Positions 10,667-19,969 of a stretch of 64,000 nucleotides of DNA are shown here, in pieces. The stretch covers positions 372,001 to 436,000 of the forward strand of contig JADDMT010000014.1 of assembly GCA_021401465.1 (NCBI GenBank). The letters run 5' to 3'. Position 1 is the first letter of the stretch, and the number at the start of each line of letters is the position of its first letter. The translations under genes were made by a program, and so were the position numbers. The notes below the pieces were generated by a model that had not been told where the DNA came from, did not search any database, and saw only the letters and a list, made by a program, of their open reading frames with translations. The DNA comes from Teratosphaeria epicoccoides. Lineage: Eukaryota; Ascomycota; Dothideomycetes; Mycosphaerellales; Teratosphaeriaceae.

Positions 10667-13101
10667 GGAGGAGGAGGCTGAAGAAGATTAGAGGAGCCAG
10701 TATGGTTGGTCCAGGGCGACCATGTGCAAGGCGTTGCTGTCAGAAGGAGCAGTTGGTATGAGGCACGGCAAGTGCGTGCTTGGTGCGGCGACAGGTCGTG
10801 GTGAGCGTGTGCGTGATCGAACCAGCGAGGCACTGCCACGAGTAGCCGTTGACGGCGGTGGTGATGAAGTGAGTGCAAAGGCAAGCGGCAGCAGGCCAGC
10901 AGCCAGCAGCGTTGGTGACGACGGTGATGTTGTTGTTGATTGCTCGATGCAAGGGTGCGGTCCAAGGCATGAAGCGCCCATATGCATTTCCGTGCAGACG
11001 GCAGGATGATGGAAGGAGGTCAATAAGGTAACGATTGTGTGTCTAGGACTGCAGTGAGTGCATGCTAGCGTTAGTGTTTGAGCAATAGGCCGCCATGCGA
11101 CATGATCATGGCGGTCCGGAAGCACGATGCGTATTGCACGATGGCTCAGCGGGTACGAAGGAGCCACCATCGCACTTGCCCCAGCAGCAACCGTGAAAAG
11201 CCAAGTGGTGCATCAAACGATTCGCGTCCGGCGGTTCGAGCCTGCCATCCCAAGAGGCTGATCCCAATCAATAGATTGTAGTGGAAGCGGCGACGAGCGT
11301 GATGTAAGAACAAGGCTATCACGGAAACATGACAAGCTACCCAGCAGGGACGCCCAGCCCGCAGCTCACAAAAAGCTACTAGTGACACGCAGATGCTCCA
11401 CACAACGAACACGCCCCCTGCGACCGCGATCCCGCGCGCAGATGCCAGACCGCAGCTGCGCCAGGACGACTCTGCTGGCGACGAAGGGGGTTTGTGGCAA
11501 GCGTGCAGGACGCTCGGCCGCCGAGGCGGCTTTGTTGATTGGGAGCTTGGCGGCTTCTGCCTTGTGCGCCGGTGGAATAATCATAATTAACTCCTGACGG
11601 GCAACAGGCCGCCCCGTCATTGGTCGCGACGTCGTACCGCTGCAAGCAGGATCTCTGCGGGCTCCGCGTCAGTGGTCCGATTAAACACTCTTGGGTAATG
11701 TTCACGCGCCCCAACGACCAATCAGCGGCCGCTTGACACCGGCTTTGCACAGGGGCGCACGACTTTCTGCTAGACTTTCCAAGACGCCCGCCTGCAAAAG
11801 TCAGCGGGGCCGCAGCCAGATCGTTATTCTGCCTTTTGAGGAGGCCACGCCGTCGGGTTCTTCGCGGGTGGGTAATGGGTGTCATGAAAAGTCACAGCGC
11901 CGCATTGACGGTATTGGCATTTCAGGGATGCTACGACCACTGAAGCATGTCTGAGGTGTCATGGTCCTGATGGAACAAGCTAAGGTAGTCTGTCATCGAG
12001 ACTTCTCTTTCTAAAATTGCTAGCTGCCGTTCACCAGAGTTGCCACCACATGTCTGCAGCGGCAGTGGACAACCGCAGGACTCCGTGGGTCGCCATACGC
12101 GTAGCTCGTCCGGCATTCTCACATAATACATGACACACCAAGTGGAACTTCACGCGTTGATTTGTGACACCCGGGTCTCGCTTGTGTCTGCCCGTCCGCC
12201 GCCGCTTGCCAGCAATAGTCGAGAGTCGAGCACTGCGAGTCCAAAGGTAAAATCAGATTGTGCCCCTCCTGCTGAGCATCGTGTCATGGCCGATGCGCAT
12301 GACTCCACAGATCACCGAGATGCTGACGGCGACTGCCGCGGGCGTCTGATGTGCAAATGCAAGCAGCGAGGCGCCGTCAAACAAATGTCTGTCATCTCGC
12401 GAGACTTGCGTTTGTGGCTTCCGTTTGGGCTTGCTGGGAAGGCTCATTTTCGGGAAGAATGAAGATCACTGTCCTTCCGCTGCTGATGCCTGCAACCGGC
12501 AGATCGCGCGCCTGGCGACAAAGGACGCATGAGCAAATAATGAAGTCGGCCGCAAGTCATGGCAGCGTCGCCTATTTGCCTATGCGGGACTGCACGCAAG
12601 CGCACACCCTGTAGCTTTCACAGGCTGCCACAAAGTAGTGTTGATATGCGTCGTGTCGGATCAAACGGAGGTATCAGCGCCTATGAGAGGGGCTGGAATG
12701 TGCGCCAATCAATACGAAGTTACATTGGCAAGACTAACAGGCCTGGTACATATTCTTATCTATCTTCGTTCCGCACCACAGAGGCAAAGCATCCTTGGAC
12801 CTTGACAATGATGCCGCACGAGTCTAGAAAGTCAACCTGTGTGGTACCTGAGGCTAGTGCTTGCACCGTTCAGCGAAAGCGGTGCGAGGAAAGTACGCTG
12901 GCGTGGCGCATGTCTTAGGCTCACAGTTGACGAGGCGTCCAAAAAGCAATCACGCTGCGAAACATTCCTTGCGATTTCAAGATCGACCAGCCAAGCTGCT
13001 CGTGTTGCCCGCGGTTGCAAGCATGGACGCCTTGTGATATGATCCTGGTTGCGCTGTGGGACGTGACTAGTTGCCACGCCCAGCAGAGAGGCTCGTCAGA
13101 G
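10667..13101. other. 2.4-kb gene-poor stretch before the retrotransposon
   Basis: Includes the cyclin promoter side. Only short incoherent frames on both strands. A box-A/box-B-like pair near 11,145 and 11,236 suggests a tRNA at first sight but has no acceptor stem (see rejected list). No repeat seen. Confidence 0.5.
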
Positions 13102-13106
13102 GATTG
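13102..13106. repeat. Target-site duplication GATTG, left copy
   Basis: GATTG directly abuts the left LTR (starts 13,107) and is repeated directly after the right LTR at 19,965-19,969. A 5-bp duplication is the usual length for Ty1/copia integrases, so the element probably arrived by integrase-mediated insertion. Confidence 0.9.
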
Positions 13107-13298
13107 TATTAAATAGGTATATCGCCGTTTAGTGATGTTTCAAATGCATGGTATTTTCGGATGAGCGCTATCACTCCTATCTATAATTTTCTGCAGTGGC
13201 TTGTAGTTACCACATACGCTACTACGGTGTTCTCGTGATACAGGCTCGTCTTACATCGGACACCTTACCTCGCGACCAGTGGGACTCACCAAACAATA
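13107..13298 (-). repeat. 3' long terminal repeat of the copia element
   Basis: 192 bp, aligned without gaps to 19,773-19,964. Three differences only: A at 13,131 (G in the other copy), T at 13,208 (C) and A at 13,224 (G). Each is TG to TA or CA to TA, the RIP context, and all lie in this copy. Ends on the plus strand are TATTAAAT...AACAATA, not the canonical TG...CA. Confidence 0.95.
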
Positions 13299-13308
13299 CA
13301 CCCCCTCA
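13299..13308 (-). other. Polypurine tract (plus-strand primer)
   Basis: In element orientation the 3' LTR is directly preceded by TGAGGGGGTG, the expected position and composition of the RNase-H-resistant primer for second-strand synthesis. Confidence 0.8.
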
Positions 13309-13386
13309 GAGATCACCCTCTGAAGGTTACTTTAAGTGAGAGCCCCTGCGGCGCTTCAGAGTTCTCACCGCATCCTCCATTACACG

Positions 13387-14496
13387 CTAAAAACCAGTAT
13401 TCATAATCTCTTTCATCTCATCAACCAACTCATCATTCTCACTCTTGGCTTCTGCATCATCTCTAGTGCTGTTCTTCGTGCGTTGCCTTTTAGCAGCTAG
13501 CTTAACTAGTAAGGAGGTAGTAGTGCGCTTCTTCGTGTTTTGGCCCTGATCGGCATCCTCATCATCCTCAATGTGCACTACCGTGTGCTGCTGTACCCAG
13601 TCTAGTCTCTCTAAGCTCTTAACGATCTTAACGCCATGGTCAAGTAGCCTAGTGAAGTCGTGCGCCTCTACAAGTTTGATGTATTGCATTCTGGCATCAC
13701 GATCGAGCTTTTCTACCTCCACGAGGTACAGAAAGGTCCTGATTGCCATTTCGACAATTGGATCGTTAGTAGCGTCGCTCTTGCTCTTCTGAGGGTCTTT
13801 GGATGATTCGTTCTCCAGGAACTTGATCTTGTAGATGACGAAGTCGGCCGTTTTGCGTATGGACTTCTTGTGTCGTTCGCGGATATTAGCCTGCTTTTAG
13901 GCGTCTAAGCGCTCCTTCTTGCTAGTAAGTAGCGATTGTGATAGTTAAGTGTTTGTGAGCGCTGTGTTCTTTGACTTCTTGAGAGGTGTCTTAGTCGGTG
14001 CGGTTGACTTCTTGCGAGGAGACTGTCTCTGCGCTAGTGCCTTCTTCAGGTCGGGCTGCTCATCCTCCTCAGACTCGATGTCCTGATTGAGCGTCTTCCT
14101 GCCATGAATTAGACCTTTCTGACGAGGTCTCGGGTTGCGCTAAGCGAGTACTGTTAGACGCAGACCTATGCTAGTAATTGATTTCTTGGTTGATTAATCG
14201 TAGTGAGTAAATGACCTTGGCTAAGCTGCTTCGATTGCTCGCTTGGTTTAATGTTCTTTAGGCGTTACATCTCTAGTAATGCTTTCTTCGTCTCCAGACA
14301 CGTCTGCTAGTAGCTGAAGTACCGTTCTCTTAAACTCGGAGACTGGCCCTGTGCGTGAGGCGTTGCTCGATGACTGCTACAGCTAACTATCACGAATTTG
14401 CTGCTCGTTGTCTGACGAGGTCTCTTCAACGAGTGGCGCGGGCATCTTGGACTGATCTCTTGAGTTGATAGGCGTAAAGGTCGGTGTCTTGAACAT
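13387..14496 (-). pseudogene. Accessory ORF of the copia element (charged protein, 8 nonsense codons)
   Basis: Downstream of pol and in the same direction lies a second frame, ATG at 14,494-14,496 and terminal TAG at 13,387-13,389, 369 sense positions with no frameshift. Eight internal stops are all TAG or TAA; none is TGA. The product would be hydrophilic: an acidic/Gln/Ser N-terminus, a Lys-rich middle (segments such as SPRKKSTAPTKTPLKKSKN), a better ordered part with VEMAIRTFLYLVEVEKLDRD and LLDHGVKIVKSLERLDWVQQ, and a C-terminus with a basic patch (KLAAKRQRTKN) followed by acidic residues. I do not recognise the family. It is not a membrane or envelope-like protein; nuclear or nucleic-acid association is only a guess from charge. 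Canonical Ty1/copia elements lack such an ORF. Confidence 0.75.
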
Positions 14497-14899
14497 GTGT
14501 TGCTCGGAGAAGGTTAGTGAAGACGATAGTGCAAGACTCAGATGTTAGTGTAGTAGTGTGACTACAATACTAGCAGTTTGAAAGGTTTTTTAAGCTGAGT
14601 TGCCACTCCTGCAGGTAGTTACACATCACTCGCACTCGTCTAATCAGGACTTTAGAACGTATCGTGACTCATGACGTGTGCCTTCCGTTTTTGGCCAGTT
14701 CTGCGGTCGAGTGAAGTGATGTTCGTTTGTTTGTTTGTTTTGATTCAGTCGAGCTGATATTGTTTACTGCTGTTGCCGTATCATTTATTCATGTGCTTTC
14801 TGTAGGAGCTGATCTGTAGCCCCTTGCCGCTGTATCGTTCGTTCATTCGTTGTTCTGTCGTTCTTTTCAGGGGTATCCTGCTCAGTTCTTATTACTGAG

Positions 14900-17800
14900 C
14901 TAGTCTCCTGCACTGTTGTTGTTGTCTGCTGCTGTTTCACCCCCTAAGCAGTTACTGCTCACTAGATGCAGCCGCAACTGTTGAGTGAAGCGCACGTGTT
15001 TTAGTGCTGTCATCAACTTGGTCATTCTATTAGCTGGTATCTCAGCTGTTAGCATCTATTCCACATGTAAGTCTCCGGCTTGATACCTCTCTCGCAGCTA
15101 ACATTGCTGAACATCCACATGCCGCATCTTCGTGTCTAGGCGATACCCAGACTTCTGAACAAAGCGAAGAGTCTGCTTGTTATCGTAGTAGAGTTTTAGG
15201 ACTTCGGGCAGTTCGATATTAAGCTTTTCGAGTGTGCGCTTCTACTACATCATCTCCGACCTAGCATGACTAAGACTATACAGCTTAGCCTTAGTGCTTG
15301 ACTTCGTGACCATAGTCTGCTTGACTGCCTTCTAATCCACGGGCCTACCGAATAGCATGTACACAAAACCTTTACTAGACTTTCGGGTTTCATTATCATC
15401 AGCAAATGAGGCGTCCGACGCACCATAGAACTCCTGCAGCACTGCGTCGGGTCCATAGGTTATCCCCAGGTGTTTTGTTGACAGGAGGTAGCGGATAAGA
15501 TGATCGGCAGCTTTGATGTGTTAGCGAGAAGGGTTCTTAAGGCAACGTGAGAGTAGAGAGGTTACAAACGCAATGTCCGGGCGAGTCTGCGTAGCGGCGA
15601 AGTTGATGCTTCCGACTTTGGATCCAAACTCGCTAATCAGATGAGGAGTTGCAGTCTCATCACTTGCGGTAGTGAAGTCGAGTAGGAGAGGCGTTTTTGG
15701 ACCCAGGCCATCAACCGGACAGTTGATCTGGTAGCGAGCTCCGATCTTCTCGACGTACGAGGTCTAGGTAAGAGACAACATCCGGTCGGCCATACTTCTG
15801 CTGACTTTGATGCCACAGAAGTATGCCAGTTCTCCTAGGTTGCGCATCTCATAGATCCTCATTAACTCTTCCTTAAGTTTCTGCGCTGAGTCACGGTCTT
15901 CTAGTAGGAAGATAATACTGATATCATCCACAAAGAAGAATACCAGGATTTTGCCTACCCCCTAGATACACGATTCAACTTCTCTTAATCCAAGATCATC
16001 CAGAGTTCCCTTCAGCAGGTCGTACTACAGCCTTAGTGACTCCTTGAATCCGTACAACGCCTTTTCGCACTTTAACACCTTTCCTGCGTACTCTGGTAGG
16101 TGCTTGAAGCCGTCTAGTATTTGCAGGTATTTCGGTTTCGGTAATAGTGAGTTCAGAAAGGCATTTACTACGTCGAGTTACATTGTCTGAAGATTGAAGT
16201 ACCCGATGAGAGCCATCATCAGTCTGAAGAGTTTTGAGCTGAGAGTTGCAGCGTAGGTGTCGAGTTCGGTCTGTTAGAGATTACCTCTTCCGCAGAGTCA
16301 GCCTTTGTGCTTGACTAGGACACTAAGATCATCGCCCTTGTAGCCCTAGACCCATGTTATAGGCAATGACTCATCTTCAGCTTCTTCTTTAGGGACAGCA
16401 TGGTACGTTCTTGTTAACAGTCCTTTGTTAAACTTAACATGCGCTGCTTGTTCAAACTCTTTCCTGTACGGATAAGTTGCTAGCTCTTTCCATCGCTTCG
16501 GTAGTAGTGGCAGTAATCGAATATACACAGGCTAGTCTGGATTCTTGTGAATGATATTGTCAACAATTGCTCGTTCCAGGATTACTGCACACACGATCTT
16601 CGTCCTCTTATCATCATGCGGAAAGAGAAAGTCCTCGTCCAGATTGGCCTCTACTGCAATTCTTTTCTGTCCTGATGGCGTATCCGTCGGAGGGCTGTAC
16701 TCTAGATCAAGCGTGGGAAAGATGTTTTCAAAGAAGTGTTAGCTTGGTTCCTGCTCGCCTGGCGGAAAACTTCGCGTAATCTCATACTCAAATTCCGGTT
16801 CTGGATGATACAGTTGATCAATATCGTCCATTAGAGAGTCCTGAGAGTCTACCCCCCTAGCTGGTTGCACGTCCCTGCGGACAGCTGACGTCTTAAAGAC
16901 CAAGTCATCAAACTGCGATTCAAACGCCCCTTGCGGCTCCTGTAGATCCACTGCTGCATTAATGCCTAAGTCGATAACTGCCGCAAGGTCGATATCCCGC
17001 TCACAGTATCTCTTGGACTCATCGAAGATCACATCTCTGGTCCGGATTATCACTCCTTTCGACAGGATCCAGATGCGATAAATGTTGTGACCCTCAAAGC
17101 CGACTAAATATCTAATGTGCGCACGAGCCCGTAGTTTCGCTCTCTTCGGTGGGTTACTGTTGCGGGTCTTGTAAGCGTACGCTCTCGCCCTGACCACGAA
17201 CATGTAGGCAATACTAGGCTTTTTGCCGCAACATGCTTCAAATGGAGTCTTGTAGCTGATTGACGGGGTTAGTGACCGATTAAGGATGTACGCAGCTGCT
17301 ACGACTAACTCCGGCTAGAGGTTTTCAGGTAAATTCCCATCAATCGCTAGGGACCTCGCTAGTTGAATCACCGATCGACTACCTCTCTCTGCAGGATCCT
17401 GTTCTAGAGTGTATGCCACTGTCCGTTTCCATAGCACGTTGTCTGATCGAAGAACAGACCTGAAGACAAGACCCAGACAACGGTCATTGTCGGTAGTCAG
17501 AACATATATTTCCCGACCAAAATTTTTTACAAACCGCCGTAGTTCCTGATAGCAGGCGAGAAGATCTCCTTGTCCGTAGGATACTATCGTCCAGACGAAG
17601 TGCAACTTGGTATTGGCATCATAGGCATGCACTATGTACCTATGACCATTAAACGCCGAATCAAACTCCGCAATGTCCATTGCGATATCGCCAAACAGTG
17701 ATGAGAGTCTCGTCCGGAATTACTGTCTCCTTGAGATAACTCGCTTGCTTTTAGAAAGTGCGCAAGTCTCGCACTCGTTAGTCAACGGAGCAGGCGTATC

Positions 17801-19621
17801 TTTAGCAAGGCTCACGCTAATGACCGCCTTCAGTATGTAGTCGATCCTGTCTTTAGAGATGTGGCTAAGCACTCTGTGAGTAAGTGCTAGTAACATCTTC
17901 CTGTTCCGTAGTAGCTGCTAGCTAGACTGCGCTGCAAAGGCCTTCTTGTAGCTGTCGATTTCCTATTGCTAAAGAGCTTCTGCAACTGACATTGGCGAGC
18001 CATCTTCTCGTGATGGCTACCGGGTGACATCCGGCGAAGATGTGTCTACCTCACGTTGTATCAGCTTAATCCACGACAATCTCTGATCCTTCACTACTGT
18101 CACAACCGGGTTGTCGTGTTCATCTAGCCACTAACTAGCTCTGCGGTTGTAGAACAGTCCGCAGTCCTCAAACATTACCTCTTCTGAGATGATATTGACA
18201 TGGAAGCCGGGGACAAGTAGTACATCTCTTAGTTTCAGCTTAATTGGCTCGCCATCATAACCTCTGATGTCTACTGTCAGGTTTCCCTGAACCACTAGCT
18301 TGGTAATTGATTTTCCAGACCTAACAGTCACCTCCGAAGGATACCTCGTAGGCATGAACATCCCAATGTATGGAGTGTTAATAATATGCACATTTGATCC
18401 GCTATCTAGAAGCATAGTAATCGCTGCACTGCTCTTGATCTAGGTAGCAAACACCGAGTGCCTAGTTGTGTGCACTGTAGTAGCAATGGCTACATTAGCT
18501 GATTGTCCGATTGACTTTTTTGCTACTAAGATGTTACTACCATAGGTCTTCTTCCAGATCTTGATAGCTTCAGGATCTCCGAACTTCTGAGCTTAGGTCA
18601 TGCACTTATCGCGATTATTTCTAAGGACTTGTTGATAGTACTAGAATGCTCGGCAATCTTCGCCTGACATCTCGTCTAGTGCTGGCCTGATCTTGTGATT
18701 AACAGTCGGGTAGCTCCATAATCTGACGCAGGCCTTGTCTGCAGTTTTCCCTGTCTAGTTTGAGCATGTTTTCTGACGTCGTGGCTGTTCTAGTTGTAGG
18801 TTGACTGAAGTTCCTACTGCTGTATCATCTACTGACGACGCACTTTGTGAAGGTAGAGCTACACTACTAAAGGTAGCATGAACCTAGGATCTAGTGACTT
18901 AGAGATTTGCTAGTCTGCGCCTGATGAAGTTCCTGCAGAAATTAACTGCGGATGATAGATTGGCCTAAGTGGCTGCCATCCGACTAGTAGTTAGATCAAT
19001 CGTGGACTCGAAGGCTCTGCAGAAGTCCTTAACGACTACATGCTAGAGTTCATGATTGTAGCGGATGAGCTTTGCCTTATAGTTAAGCCATTCCATAAAC
19101 TAGTTCTTAATTGTCTTAACTTGTCTACTGTTCCTAAGAGTCAGGTTCTCATTAGTGAGCATCTGGCGACAGTTCTCATCCGTTAGAGAGAGGTTTGTCG
19201 CAATGAAGTCCTACTACTAAGCTAGTGTCGTTCAGTTAGTATTTAGTTCCGTTAAATACATACTTAGGATCGTTTTGTCAAGATACATCTTGAATATCGT
19301 TCTGCGGTTAGTGAATCGTTCGTATTGTTTGGTCGCGTATGAGAAGTCGGCCTTGGCTTCAGTCTATAGCTCTTTCGCATTCTCGTAGTTGTAACGTTCT
19401 TCCTAGGTAGCGTTCATTGGAGGAAAGTTTGGACGAGCCATCATGACTAGAGGTACTAGCTTAGCCTCTCTCATGACCCCTGGCTCGTCAGTGAAGTACT
19501 GCCAGATCTCAAGATTGATAGCCTTGGCCTTGGCTTCATTGTGCCACTTGTCGTATTTGGTGAAATCGAACAGGATCTCGTCTTTTGGCATAGTGCTAAG
19601 AGCTGTAGCCAATGAGTTCAT
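14900..19621 (-). pseudogene. Ty1/copia gag-pol polyprotein, nonsense-riddled
   Basis: One continuous frame of about 1,573 codons without a frameshift. Order: Gag (from about 19,621; a more upstream start is possible; no clear CCHC knuckle); aspartic protease with LLDSGSNVHI near 18,400; GAG-pre-integrase zinc site (HRVLSH then CETC, about 17,900-17,760); integrase core (about 17,690-17,330); integrase C-terminal part with HNIYRIWILSKGVIIRTRDV near 17,070; reverse transcriptase from about 16,480, with LYGFKESLRL near 16,040 and FVDD at 15,923-15,934; RNase H with GASDASFADDNETRKSSKG near 15,410. My manual count gives about 37 in-frame stops. I read two as TGA (near 19,230 and 16,295); the rest are TAG/TAA. 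Several fall where copia proteins have Trp or Gln, for example before PEL in integrase and before LDVVNAFLN in reverse transcriptase. Confidence 0.92.
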
Positions 19622-19761
19622 GTCGAATTTCTCTATTGTGGATGAGTAGCGTAGGATGCAAATTTGAATTGCGAGTGATATTCAGTTTGCAAACGATGCG
19701 TTCTAGCGATTGAGTAGTCTCTCAGGATTATCAAACTTGAGAGTCTGCGGAATCGCGACCC

Positions 19762-19772
19762 GGGCTCATAAC
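19762..19772 (-). other. Primer-binding site matching the initiator tRNA-Met anticodon arm
   Basis: The plus strand reads GGGCTCATAAC directly next to the 5' LTR. This equals the 3' end of a 5' half of yeast initiator tRNA-Met (anticodon CAU inside the 11-mer). The family precedent is Drosophila copia, primed by a tRNA-iMet half molecule rather than by the tRNA 3' end. Position and sequence are seen; the mechanism is inferred. Confidence 0.8.
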
Positions 19773-19964
19773 TATTAAATAGGTATATCGCCGTTTGGTG
19801 ATGTTTCAAATGCATGGTATTTTCGGATGAGCGCTATCACTCCTATCTATAATTTTCTGCAGTGGCTTGTAGTCACCACATACGCTACTGCGGTGTTCTC
19901 GTGATACAGGCTCGTCTTACATCGGACACCTTACCTCGCGACCAGTGGGACTCACCAAACAATA
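19773..19964 (-). repeat. 5' long terminal repeat of the copia element
   Basis: 192 bp, upstream of gag. At the three positions that differ from the other LTR it keeps the C or G state, so it looks like the less mutated copy. It is followed in element direction by the primer-binding site. Confidence 0.95.
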
Positions 19965-19969
19965 GATTG
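19965..19969. repeat. Target-site duplication GATTG, right copy
   Basis: Matches 13,102-13,106 and lies directly outside the right LTR. Confidence 0.9.

Larger units (their letters stand above)
13107..19964 (-). mobile_element. Complete Ty1/copia LTR retrotransposon, RIP-damaged
   Basis: A 6,858-bp element read on the minus strand: 5' LTR (19,773-19,964), primer-binding site, gag-pol (protease, integrase, reverse transcriptase, RNase H in copia order), an extra ORF, polypurine tract and 3' LTR (13,107-13,298), flanked by GATTG duplications. Integrase precedes reverse transcriptase, which defines Ty1/copia against Ty3/gypsy. The element is larger than a typical 4.5-5.5-kb fungal copia because about 1.5 kb lies between the end of pol and the 3' LTR. 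All coding frames are closed by stops, so this copy cannot make its own proteins. LTR identity is 189/192, so insertion or last conversion was recent. Confidence 0.95.

Noticed and set aside
11136..11256. tRNA-like signals: box A-like TGGCTCAGCGGGT and box B-like GGTTCGAGCC with a possible T-arm stem
   Set aside because: The 7-nt segments that should form the acceptor stem do not pair (TGCACGA against ATCCCAA) and no anticodon stem could be folded.
14724..14741. GTTT microsatellite run inside the retroelement
   Set aside because: Only about four to five units; short and not informative.
14900..19621. Alternative genetic code or programmed stop read-through in the retroelement
   Set aside because: TGG, CAG and CAA codons are also abundant in the frame, host genes in the window use TAG/TAA as normal stops, and LTR differences show the same CpA-to-TpA pattern, so RIP explains it better.
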